Part shown: positions 52,590-64,000 of the stretch, piece by piece
How positions within the stretch are numbered: the first letter of the stretch is position 1
Layout: each line of letters begins with the position of its first letter
DNA from: Segatella copri
Lineage (GTDB): Bacteria; Bacteroidota; Bacteroidia; Bacteroidales; Bacteroidaceae
Direction of reading: 5' to 3'
DNA: 64,000 bases
NCBI RefSeq assembly: GCF_019249655.2
Contig: NZ_CP137557.1
Span: forward strand, 3,319,001 to 3,383,000
Translations under genes and position numbers: made by a program
The notes under the pieces: model-generated
Databases searched by the model: none
The model's input: the letters and a program-made list of their open reading frames with translations, nothing else
Told to the model about the DNA's origin: nothing

Positions 52590-52700
52590 TATCTTTGTCT
52601 ATCTTTTAAATTCTTGTTAGAAATGCAAAAATAAGAAAAAAAGGGGGAACCGACAAAGGATTTAATCTATTTTTAAACTTTTCCCCCATAAAATGCAAAA

Positions 52701-52735
52701 AAGTGCTCCCCTGCATTGCTGCAGGCGGAGCACTT
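52701..52735 (-). terminator. Intrinsic terminator of the glycosidase operon
   Basis: Stem AAGTGCTCC/GGAGCACTT extended by CCTGCA/TGCAGG, loop GCAA, followed on the minus strand by TTTTTTG. It lies between the GH2 stop and the mutS start. Confidence 0.92.
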
Positions 52736-52797
52736 AGCTGATGAATTACATGATTACACACAAGTGCATAAATCCTATTATTTCTCTTTATTTCTTT

Positions 52798-55956
<3,159 letters not shown>

Positions 55957-55997
55957 CTAAATCAGTTGTTTCTAATTCAGTGTTTCTAAACCTATTA

Positions 55998-58340
55998 TTA
56001 ATGGAAATACTGAGACTCGCCCACTGCGGTGAACTTCTTCTGATTATCCTTGCGCATTTCGAGGTTGAGGTTGCTCCACCAAGATGGCCAGCCGCCTACG
56101 ATGTTGCACAAGTAAACGAACTTCACTGGGTGCAAGCCCTTGGCAAGAGCCACAGCATTATCGCTGTTGGTACCAGCCTTCACAGCACCCTCGTTGTTGA
56201 TTACGAGCTTGTTGTCAATCCAAACCTGCTCCATGCGGGAAGAGAGATAGTAAACGCCATCCTCAGGAACATTGATGAAGCCCTCGGCCACGGCACCATA
56301 GTTGTTGGCACCACGCAGAGTAGCAGCATCGTCTGGCTGACTCACCTTCATCTTGTTCAAATTGGTGATGGTTCCATTGTCTGTCCACTCAGCATCAGCC
56401 CAGTTCAGCTGATCCACCTTCAGATAATTGCCCTTTACGCGGCGCAACTGCAAGCCAGCCTTCGCACCATTTACCTTCACGGCTGGAGCATAGTTCTGCT
56501 TCTCCACGTCGATGGTTCTTATCTTGCTCATCTTGCCAGAAGGCAATACGGTAGCAATCTTGATGATGGTGTTGCCACTCACCTTGATAGGCTCTGTATA
56601 AACGGCAGAAGATGGAGTTGGAAGGGTTCCATCCAGGGTGTAAACCATCTTCATAGGACGGGAAGTTTGGAAGGTAACCACTGTATCCTTGGTAATCACC
56701 ACCTTATCGCAGGAACCGTATGGCTGCTCTGGCAATGGGATGTGGTAACGCACGTGGTGCTCGTCGAGACGCACACTGTTAGCATCTACACGACGGCTGA
56801 AGTCGGTGAAGTTCTTCTTCTTGGCCGGTGACCATGCAATCTCGGCAAGAGCCAGAGAGCGAGGATACATCTGATACTCCATCTTGGCGTTGGTGTACAT
56901 GTATTCAGACCAGTTGTTGCACTGAACACCCAGAATATGCTTCTCCAAGCCCAATGACTTGATGGTATCTGGCACAGGCTCGTAATTATAGGTTCTTGAA
57001 AGATAAGCAGGAGCACTAGGAATAGTAACCGGCTCAATCTTGTAATCGCCCTGATAGTGGTCGAGATACAAGCCGCCGCTACCTGGAGTCATGATGACAT
57101 CGTGCTTCTGCAAAGCTGCAGAAATACCGCCCGAAGTTCCACGCCAAGACATCACGGTAGCATCAGGACTCAATCCGCCTTCGAGGATTTCATCCCAACC
57201 GATAATCTTTCTGTCGTACTTAGCCAGCATCTTCTCCATGCGCTTGATTACGTAGCTCTGCAGTCTTTCCTCGGCAGAGTGCTTGCCGTCGGCCTGCAAG
57301 CCTTCGTTCTGTATGCGCTTCTGGCAGGTAGGACAATGCTTCCAGCTGGTCTTAGGGCACTCGTCGCCACCGATGTGGAAATATTTGCCTGGGAAGAGAG
57401 GCACTACCTCGCGGATGATGTCTTCCAGGAAGTTGAACATGTCTTCCTTACCCGGACACATCACGATGTCCTCAACACCCCAAACCATTCGTGGAGTCCA
57501 CTGCTCGCCCTTGCATGAAAGGTAAGGATAAGCAGAGATGGCTGCCATCATGTGACCAGGAAGGTCGATTTCAGGAATCACGGTGATGTAACGCTTGGCT
57601 GCATAATCCACGATGTCCTTGATTTCCTCCTGAGTGTAGAAACCGCCATAGGTAGAACCGTCGCCCTGGGTGCGGTAGCCGCCGATGGAAGTAAGCTTAG
57701 GATACTTCTTGATTTCGATGCGCCAGCCCTGGTCCTCGGTGAGGTGGAAGTGCATGGTGTTCACCTTGAACATTGACATGATGTCCAACTGCTTCTTCAC
57801 GTTCTCCACGGTGATGAAGTGGCGGCATGGGTCGAGGTGGAAACCACGGTAGCCGAAACGTGGAGCATCCTGGATGTCGCAGCACTGTGCCACCCACTTC
57901 ACGCCGCTTACCTTGGTAGCGCTCTCAATCTGAGCTGGCAACAGCTGCATGAAGCTCTGCATTCCATAGAAAGCACCCTTGCCGGTCTTTGCCTTGATTA
58001 CTACACCCTTGTTGGTAACGGTGAGGCGGTAGCCTTCCTCAGCCATCTTCATAGAAGGAGAAATCTGGATAGAGATGTTTCCCTTCTTTCCGCCTACGGT
58101 TACATCGTAACCGGTAGCAGTCTTCAACTTATCAGCCATGTATTTGGCGATGTTCTTGCCGTCAGCAGTCTGATAAGAGATGGTCACTTTCTGTGGCAAC
58201 ACGAACTCGCCCTTCTGAACCTGAGTCTTTACTGGCACAGGAATAATATTGATGTCAGCAGCCACAGCCGATGTTGAGATTCCTCCCAACATCGCTGTGC
58301 ATGCTGCCAACGAAGCAAATAGATGATTGAATTTCTTCAT
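55998..58340 (-). CDS. Secreted GH20 beta-N-acetylhexosaminidase with C-terminal carbohydrate-binding-like part
   Basis: The protein is 780 aa with a signal peptide ending SAVAADI. The GH20b domain is followed by the barrel with GYRGFHLDPCRHFIT and the catalytic pair Asp326-Glu327 in HIGGDECPKTSWKH. After residue 550 come a small beta domain (FQTSRPMKMVYTLDG) and a PA14-like or binding module (GVYYLSSRMEQVWIDNKLV...KFVYLCNIVGGWPSWW). It removes terminal GlcNAc or GalNAc. The released GlcNAc would feed the adjacent NagB-type enzyme. It starts 49 nt after that gene's stop. Confidence 0.93.
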   Translation of the reverse strand: MKKFNHLFASLAACTAMLGGISTSAVAADINIIPVPVKTQVQKGEFVLPQKVTISYQTADGKNIAKYMADKLKTATGYDVTVGGKKGNISIQISPSMKMAEEGYRLTVTNKGVVIKAKTGKGAFYGMQSFMQLLPAQIESATKVSGVKWVAQCCDIQDAPRFGYRGFHLDPCRHFITVENVKKQLDIMSMFKVNTMHFHLTEDQGWRIEIKKYPKLTSIGGYRTQGDGSTYGGFYTQEEIKDIVDYAAKRYITVIPEIDLPGHMMAAISAYPYLSCKGEQWTPRMVWGVEDIVMCPGKEDMFNFLEDIIREVVPLFPGKYFHIGGDECPKTSWKHCPTCQKRIQNEGLQADGKHSAEERLQSYVIKRMEKMLAKYDRKIIGWDEILEGGLSPDATVMSWRGTSGGISAALQKHDVIMTPGSGGLYLDHYQGDYKIEPVTIPSAPAYLSRTYNYEPVPDTIKSLGLEKHILGVQCNNWSEYMYTNAKMEYQMYPRSLALAEIAWSPAKKKNFTDFSRRVDANSVRLDEHHVRYHIPLPEQPYGSCDKVVITKDTVVTFQTSRPMKMVYTLDGTLPTPSSAVYTEPIKVSGNTIIKIATVLPSGKMSKIRTIDVEKQNYAPAVKVNGAKAGLQLRRVKGNYLKVDQLNWADAEWTDNGTITNLNKMKVSQPDDAATLRGANNYGAVAEGFINVPEDGVYYLSSRMEQVWIDNKLVINNEGAVKAGTNSDNAVALAKGLHPVKFVYLCNIVGGWPSWWSNLNLEMRKDNQKKFTAVGESQYFH

Positions 58341-58389
58341 AAATTTTATATAGAGAATAATATAAGTTAGTTAACTAATTGATAAATAC

Positions 58390-60381
58390 TTAGAGTGGCT
58401 TATATTCCACGAAAGCCTCCATAGCCTCGTAGCAGGCCAATCCCAGCTGGTCGTAGAGCGAAGCAGTGGCGCGGTTGCGGTCTTCCGCACGCTGCCAGAA
58501 CAGGCGTTCGTCGTTGCCCAGGAATGGAGCACTCTCCATCTGCGACTGATGCTTGAGGATAGAGTTACGCTTGGCTCTCAACTCTTCCGGACTCAATGGA
58601 ACGCACATCTCGATGTTCTCAATCTCCCACTCTGCCCAAGCACCACGATACATCCAGATGCGGCAGTCCTTCAGCCACTCTGCACCAGCCTTCTTCTCCT
58701 CGTCGATGGCTGCCAGAACTGCATCGGTACATTTCTTGTGGGTTCCGTGTGGGTCGGCAAGGTCGCCAGCCACATAAATCTGATGAGGCTTTACCTTCTG
58801 CAACAAGGCTCTTACCACCTCTACGTCCTTCTCGGTCATCGGCAACTTCTCAATCTTTCCACTCTCATAGAATGGCAGGTCAAGGAAGTGTACATGGTCG
58901 AGCGGAATCTCATTATAGGTGCAGGCTGTACGAGCCTCACCACGGCGAATCAATCCCTTGATGGTCAGGATGTCGCGAGTATCGAAATCGCTCTCCTTCT
59001 TATTGGCAAAGAAGCTCTTGATTTCCTTATATTTATCAGAAATCACACTATCCTTTGAATCGGCGAAAATCTGGTTGAATCCGTTGATGAAGTGCATAAA
59101 TCTTGTTACCTCCTCATCACCCACTGCAATGTTGCCCGATGTTTCATAAGCCACATGCACATCGTGGTTCTGCTGAACCAGTCGGCGGATGGTTCCACCC
59201 ATCGAAATCACATCATCATCAGGGTGAGGAGAGAATACGATTACTCGCTTAGGGAATGGGTTGGCGCGCTCAGGGCGATAGGTATCGTCGGCATTTGGCT
59301 TTCCGCCTGGCCATCCGGTGATGGTGTGCTGCAAGTCATTGAAAATCTTAATGTTTGCATTGTAGGCAGAACCATAGAGAGCCAGGAGTTCGCTCAATCC
59401 GTTCTCGTTGTAATCCTTGTTGGTAAGCTTCAGGATAGGCTTACCTATTTTCTGGCAGAGCCAAACCAAAGCCGAGCGCACCAGCTTGTCAGTCCACTGG
59501 CAAGAAGTTACGAGCCAAGGATGTTCAATGCGGGTAAGATGAGAAGCAGCACTCAGGTCGAGCACTACGTTGGCGTTTGGATGAGTCTGGAGGAAAGATG
59601 CTGGCAGTGAATCTGTGATAGAGTTCTCTACCACTTTCTGCATGATTTCAGCCTTTTCCTCGCCCCAGGCAGTAAGGTAGATTGCTTTGGCAGAAAGCAA
59701 GGTGGCAATACCCATGGTGAGTGAGCATGGAGGCAGGGTCTCCTTGGTCTGCTCGCTGTTTTCCATCTCTTCGCGAGAAGTATTGCCAATGAGGATAAGA
59801 CGGGTTATCGACTGAATGCCCGAACCCGGCTCGTTGGCAGCAATATTACCCGAACGGCCGATACCGATGAGGGCAACGTCCAATCCGCCGAAGGTCTTGA
59901 TGCGCTGCTCGTAAAGGCGGCAACAATCCTGCACTGCCTCCTGAGCCACAAAGCCATCGAGGGTGAAGATGTTCTGCTCGGCAATATCCACATGGTTGAG
60001 GAAACGCTCCTTCAACTGGTTAATGGTGCGAACGGAACTTTCTTTCTGAAGAGGATAGTATTCATAGGCATTGAATACCACCACATTGCGGAAACTTAAT
60101 GTCTTGTTCTCATAACGGCGGATGAGTTCATCATACACGGCATTGAGCGAAGAGCCTGTGCCCAGCGCCATCACATAGAACTTACCGTCATGCTGAGCAG
60201 CCTTGATTCCGGTTTCAATACCATCGGCTACATGACTGGCACCTTCTGCCATAGAGGCAAAGATGTCTGTATGAATCTTCTCCATTCTGGAGATTTCTGA
60301 GTATTCTACCGTCGTCTTAGGCTTGTAGAACTCAACAGGTACTTTATTCAGTACGATTTGTGAACTAAGATTGAGTCTCAT
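58390..60381 (-). CDS. nagB: Glucosamine-6-phosphate deaminase fused to a PIG-L-type domain
   Basis: The protein is 663 aa, more than twice the length of simple NagB. The N-terminal half is NagB-like (MALGTGSSLNAVYDELIRR, VVVFNAYEYYPL, GIGRSGNIAANEPGS). The C-terminal half is a PIG-L/LmbE deacetylase-type domain: FSPHPDDDVISMGGT with His386, and DLADPHGTHKKC supplying the second metal His. This two-domain type occurs in Bacteroidales. The C-terminal half may remove an acetyl group before or after deamination (inference). It is first in the operon with the secreted glycosidases. An IS was inserted just upstream (60543). Confidence 0.9.
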   Translation of the reverse strand: MRLNLSSQIVLNKVPVEFYKPKTTVEYSEISRMEKIHTDIFASMAEGASHVADGIETGIKAAQHDGKFYVMALGTGSSLNAVYDELIRRYENKTLSFRNVVVFNAYEYYPLQKESSVRTINQLKERFLNHVDIAEQNIFTLDGFVAQEAVQDCCRLYEQRIKTFGGLDVALIGIGRSGNIAANEPGSGIQSITRLILIGNTSREEMENSEQTKETLPPCSLTMGIATLLSAKAIYLTAWGEEKAEIMQKVVENSITDSLPASFLQTHPNANVVLDLSAASHLTRIEHPWLVTSCQWTDKLVRSALVWLCQKIGKPILKLTNKDYNENGLSELLALYGSAYNANIKIFNDLQHTITGWPGGKPNADDTYRPERANPFPKRVIVFSPHPDDDVISMGGTIRRLVQQNHDVHVAYETSGNIAVGDEEVTRFMHFINGFNQIFADSKDSVISDKYKEIKSFFANKKESDFDTRDILTIKGLIRRGEARTACTYNEIPLDHVHFLDLPFYESGKIEKLPMTEKDVEVVRALLQKVKPHQIYVAGDLADPHGTHKKCTDAVLAAIDEEKKAGAEWLKDCRIWMYRGAWAEWEIENIEMCVPLSPEELRAKRNSILKHQSQMESAPFLGNDERLFWQRAEDRNRATASLYDQLGLACYEAMEAFVEYKPL

Positions 60382-60487
60382 TGTCTATATCTATTAATAG
60401 GTTTATATATTTCTATTTATGACTGTCTCTTGTTAATTCAAAAGTTATTTATTAATAACCGCTAGGTTACTAAATTTTTTTATTTTG

Positions 60488-60495
60488 CAAAGATA
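60488..60495 (-). promoter_or_regulatory. -7 element of the nagB-glycosidase operon
   Basis: TATCTTTG on the minus strand, about 107 nt upstream of the nagB start. The -33 position lies about 25 nt inside the remaining native DNA (60537), so IS insertion at 60543 left the core promoter but may have cut off upstream control sites. Confidence 0.5.
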
Positions 60496-60542
60496 CGAGA
60501 TTTATCAAATACCGCCATGTTTTTATAGTTAATATTTCTAAA

Positions 60543-61936
60543 CAATAGTTCGTTAATAATTCAATAATGTGCTAAGCAGCTATACGCTGTAAGCACGAGA
60601 GATCTTTGAAAATCTTGCTAATTAAAGTTCGGTTCGGGGTGTACCCGCTTGCTTTAAAAATTCGTTTCACCAGATAAATATTGGTCATCAGTGACTTGAA
60701 TGAAGACATAGAATATTCCATTCCCATCTCCTTCATAGTTACCTTGGCAACATTTAGTGATGTGAACGAAGCATTGAAAGCAAAATCGAGTTTCCACTTA
60801 TCGCGAGCCTGGCAGTCCATAAGACCAGTATAGCCTTTGGCGTCACGAAAGCAAAATTCGATCTGGAACCTGGTTCTATAATAAAGAAGTACTTCTTCAC
60901 CCGAAAGTGAGGTGTCTGTAGAGAAGAATAGTTTCTTCTTGCCATTCGGCATCTGCCAGATGACAAGTCTAACTTTACACCTGAGTGCCTTGGAATAGGC
61001 TATCAAAGTATAAGCTGTTCCTTCTATATCTTTCATCTCCATCTTCTCCATTCGAGTGAGGTCAAGATTCTTCATATCAATCTTGCCATCCTTGGTCTTG
61101 GGGCGACCACGTTTTCCAGTACGTGGACCAGCATAGACATAAAAGAGACAAGCATTGTCACGAAAGCGGCTTATCAAAGAGAACCCTTCTTTCTTTATCC
61201 CATTAACAAATGTACTTGTAGAGAAGTAAGCATCTGCAACTATGAGGGTTGAGAGTTTAAGAAGTTCCTTGCGGTAACGCTTAATGACGCTGATATAGAA
61301 ATCTACCATAGTCTTGTTTCTAAGACTCAGTTCTTTATTACTTAGCGACTGGTGTGCTTTTAACATCATGCAGTCTTTGGCATCAATATCAATGAGGCCA
61401 ATACCCATGATTTCGAGACCATGTTTAACAGACTGTGCACATCCCGACCAAAAACGACCGATATGTGGAGTCTTCTTGCCAGCTTTGCTGATGTAGCTGG
61501 GATCAATGGCAATAGCCCATCTTCCCTGTTTACCAAAGAAGCGCTTGGCAAGTGAGACATTAAGTTTGAGCCAGTCAATGCTTTTCGACTTTTTTAAGCC
61601 GAATGCGTTGCGATAGGTTTGCTCAACATGCGAGCCATACCTCCCCATTTGGGTGAAATTTATCTTTCTTGGTATTACCATGAACAAAATTATCACCTCG
61701 ATGAGTATTTTCTCGAAACTTTTTGTTAACTTTGCAGCCGAATCTTCAACTGCATCTTTAAAGATATCCATATATTGGTCAAGTCCTGTATTCATATAAT
61801 TTTGCGTTTGTCGTGATTTGCAAAGTTACTGAAAATCAGCGACTTGACCAACTTTCTATAGTTAAGTTTTCATAAGCATTTCTTAATATAAGTTATTGAT
61901 TTACAGACGATTAAATATTAATTTAACGCAGTATTG
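60543..61936 (-). mobile_element. 1394-bp IS4-like insertion sequence, copy 2
   Basis: Same IS and same length as 11808-13201 but in the opposite orientation. A 6-bp direct repeat TCTAAA flanks it (60537-60542 and 61937-61942). Only 4 bp separate its right duplication from that of the ISL3 element. Confidence 0.92.
60572..61795 (-). CDS. IS4-superfamily transposase, copy 2
   Basis: The protein is 407 aa and its translation is identical to the transposase at 11949-13172 (Asp98, Asp188, Glu313, Y-R-E-K signature). Its promoter is the inverted counterpart of 11893-11923. Confidence 0.93.
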   Translation of the reverse strand: MNTGLDQYMDIFKDAVEDSAAKLTKSFEKILIEVIILFMVIPRKINFTQMGRYGSHVEQTYRNAFGLKKSKSIDWLKLNVSLAKRFFGKQGRWAIAIDPSYISKAGKKTPHIGRFWSGCAQSVKHGLEIMGIGLIDIDAKDCMMLKAHQSLSNKELSLRNKTMVDFYISVIKRYRKELLKLSTLIVADAYFSTSTFVNGIKKEGFSLISRFRDNACLFYVYAGPRTGKRGRPKTKDGKIDMKNLDLTRMEKMEMKDIEGTAYTLIAYSKALRCKVRLVIWQMPNGKKKLFFSTDTSLSGEEVLLYYRTRFQIEFCFRDAKGYTGLMDCQARDKWKLDFAFNASFTSLNVAKVTMKEMGMEYSMSSFKSLMTNIYLVKRIFKASGYTPNRTLISKIFKDLSCLQRIAA

Positions 61937-61954
61937 TCTAAAACGAAAGCATTT

Positions 61955-63818
61955 GGTTCTTCTCAAATTTTAGTACAAAGCCCCAATTTTTATATGAAGG
62001 AGCAATATTTTTGAGAAAGTTTAATATAAAAAATTAGCGATTGTCTCCAAAAATATGTAAGTTTAAAGTGATCATAAAATATGACTTACAATGGATACAA
62101 TCGCTAACAGATGCAAAATTATAAAAAAGATAAGGAACAACCAAATAAAATCCGATATAAATGCTTCTATGGCCGGAGAAAAACTTCTTATGGACATTTT
62201 TCCTGCCATAGATGGCTTTTTTATCACAAGTTGTGACTTCTCTTCCACGGAACTCAAAATGGTTCTCGTGAGTACGGCTACCCATGCCTTCTGCGACCGT
62301 TGTGGCCAGAAAACCACTCATACCCGTGGCTGGCAAAAGAGAACGGTCACGATGTGTCCTTTAGGGTGTAAACGGTTTGTTCTCACCCTTTACATGCGCC
62401 GTTTTTACTGCCAGTCTGATAAACATATATTTGTAGAGCAACAGACGAAGTGGCTAAACAAATATGCAAGATTCAGTGTAAGATGCATAGAGTTGATGAA
62501 CCAGCTTCATATACATATGTCATCTGTGTCGACCTCCAAGGTCATGAGAAAGATGGGAATCACCTGCTGTCCAAATACTTGCATAAATCATTTGAAAAAG
62601 ATCCAAAGACTTCCAGACAGGACTGCCAGGAATATAGGCATAGATGACTTTGCCAAGAGAAAGGGACATACCTATGGCAGTGTTATCGTAGACCATGACA
62701 CAGGCGAGATTTTGGAACTGATAGACTCTAGAGATTCTTCGATTGTGGCAAATGTCTTGAAACAATACAAGAAAGTCGATACTATCACTCGTGATAGGGG
62801 ACGATGCTTCATTAAGGCTATCAAGCAAGGAGCCCCATCAGCACATGCTATCACAGACAAATTCCATGTCATTGAAGACTTGACGAGCGCAGTCTTTCCA
62901 AAGATTCTGCAGGAGTTTTTGCATAAGAGAATGGAGTTGCTGACTCAAGGTCTAGTTGGTCCCATTAAGCCACAAATAAGTAGAGGTTGGCTTTATACCA
63001 GCATATATGCAGTCTTGGAATCGATGTGCAAGGATACAAGAAGAATCAAGAAAATGGCTGAATGGAACACTTTCATGGATCTTTATGCAAGGCAAGGACT
63101 GACTTTGAGTGAAATCCATGACAAAACAGGGTTTGATGGATTTAAGATGGGAAAGCTAAGGAACACCAAATATGAGGACTTGCTCAACCCAACGCAACTA
63201 AGGGCTTACAAAGCCATAGAATCTATTACAAACAGGATTCTCTGTAAAAAGTCATTGGATTACTCTGTGGTTACCAAGGGGTTACATTCTACAGAGAAGA
63301 AAGAAATACTGAAAAGACTTCTTTTTCTACTGAGAGAAAAATGGAAGGAAGACTGGAAGGCATACGATGATGCCTACAAGGCATTTCTTGCAAAGGCAAC
63401 TATCAGGAGCGAAGAGTATGACCTTTGGAATTCAATAGTTCACTTCAACTGGAAAACCAAGACTGATACAGTCAGATTGTTTCTGCAGGACTTGCATATT
63501 ACCGATTTAGCCTATTATATAACAACATTTCAAGGCATTTTGAGCGGAGAGGTCAAAATGAACTTGTACAAATGGATTAACATGGTCATAGGATGTGGTA
63601 ATGAGAAAATGGAAAAGTTTGCCAAAGGACTGATTAAGGACTATTCCGCCATCAATAATTCTATTGCTAGCAAATTGAACAATGGAATCCTTGAAGGTTC
63701 GGTCAACAAGATAAAGACCGCAAAGCGAATTATGGGTGGAAGAGCATCGATTTCTCTTTTGCAGATAAAGGTCTCCTCAAACTTAGATACATAAATGTAC
63801 CAAAATTTGAGAAGAACC
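61955..63818 (+). mobile_element. ISL3-family insertion sequence, about 1.86 kb
   Basis: Inverted ends start GGTTCTTCTCAAATTTT on both sides. An 8-bp direct repeat AAGCATTT flanks it (61947-61954 and 63819-63826), the size usual for ISL3. One transposase gene. The last 174 bases of the window (63827-64000) hold nothing I can support. Confidence 0.92.
62091..63794 (+). CDS. ISL3-family transposase
   Basis: The protein is 567 aa. An N-terminal zinc finger (HAFCDRCGQKTTHTRGW, then TMCPLGCKRFVL) is followed by a helix-turn-helix and the DDE core starting IGIDDFAKRKGHTYGSVIVD. The next part contains DRGRCFIKAIKQGAPSAHAITDKFHVIE (second Asp), and the third acidic residue lies in the C-terminal part around NGILEGSVNKIKTAKR. 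It looks intact. Confidence 0.92.
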   Translation: MDTIANRCKIIKKIRNNQIKSDINASMAGEKLLMDIFPAIDGFFITSCDFSSTELKMVLVSTATHAFCDRCGQKTTHTRGWQKRTVTMCPLGCKRFVLTLYMRRFYCQSDKHIFVEQQTKWLNKYARFSVRCIELMNQLHIHMSSVSTSKVMRKMGITCCPNTCINHLKKIQRLPDRTARNIGIDDFAKRKGHTYGSVIVDHDTGEILELIDSRDSSIVANVLKQYKKVDTITRDRGRCFIKAIKQGAPSAHAITDKFHVIEDLTSAVFPKILQEFLHKRMELLTQGLVGPIKPQISRGWLYTSIYAVLESMCKDTRRIKKMAEWNTFMDLYARQGLTLSEIHDKTGFDGFKMGKLRNTKYEDLLNPTQLRAYKAIESITNRILCKKSLDYSVVTKGLHSTEKKEILKRLLFLLREKWKEDWKAYDDAYKAFLAKATIRSEEYDLWNSIVHFNWKTKTDTVRLFLQDLHITDLAYYITTFQGILSGEVKMNLYKWINMVIGCGNEKMEKFAKGLIKDYSAINNSIASKLNNGILEGSVNKIKTAKRIMGGRASISLLQIKVSSNLDT

Positions 63819-64000
63819 AAGCATTTTTAATTATTCTCTCTTTCTTTCCTGTTGATAAGTGTAGTTTTACACACTATATCAGATACTTACATGTACGTGA
63901 AGAGAATTGATGCTTCCGGTTATAATATATAATAAGGTGTAGGTATGTGAAAGGAATAGAAAAGTTCTTCAAAACAAACTATTTTTAGCCATTTAAGCTT

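Overview
The window looks like a chromosome segment from a gut Bacteroidales of the Prevotella/Segatella type. The support is: promoters of the Bacteroidetes form (TTG, about 20 nt, TAnnTTTG); two surface proteins with type-IX-like C-termini; a CTnDOT-style conjugative backbone; tyrosine integrases and mobilization genes of the Bacteroides kind; and a secreted GH2/GH20 glycosidase locus with a NagB-PIG-L fusion. Species assignment is inference.

Region 1 to about 33.9 kb is mobile DNA nested several layers deep. The outer layer is the integrase end of an integrative conjugative element (ICE) that continues left of the window. Its genes, mostly on the minus strand, encode a methylase-helicase, a DUF1896 protein, topoisomerase III, a DUF4099/DUF3945 protein and helix-turn-helix regulators. 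The helicase is interrupted by a group II intron. topB carries an in-frame stop followed by a conserved-looking tail. A 1394-bp IS sits in front of a regulator pair. The ICE integrase is split at its catalytic W-H/A-R-H motif by a second element, an integrative mobilizable element (IME, about 14.88-32.48 kb). The IME has two integrases, a RhuM-like partner, a DUF3408 protein, an oriT candidate, MobC-like and MobB-like proteins, a NERD protein, small secreted proteins and a complete type I restriction-modification locus. In that locus hsdS carries an (AG)8 tract that puts its two halves out of frame, which predicts phase variation. Three small coupled genes (DUF3791, DUF3990 and an unnamed 72-aa protein) sit between hsdS and hsdR.

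From about 34 kb the sequence is chromosomal: a 57-aa conserved peptide; a secreted protein gene broken in its signal peptide by an IS1182-type element; a hemolysin III/PAQR protein; and a seven-gene operon of Ytr/MacB character with a GntR regulator. A two-gene ATPase-TOPRIM pair resembling PARIS or RloAB, and a type-IX-like secreted protein, lie between two copies of a 56-bp palindrome. mutS follows, then GH2 beta-galactosidase, GH20 hexosaminidase and NagB-PIG-L, transcribed in the order nagB, GH20, GH2. The right edge carries a second identical copy of the 1394-bp IS and an ISL3 element inserted 4 bp from its target duplication.

No tRNA, rRNA or CRISPR array was seen. All product names come from reading motifs in translated sequence; no database search was run.
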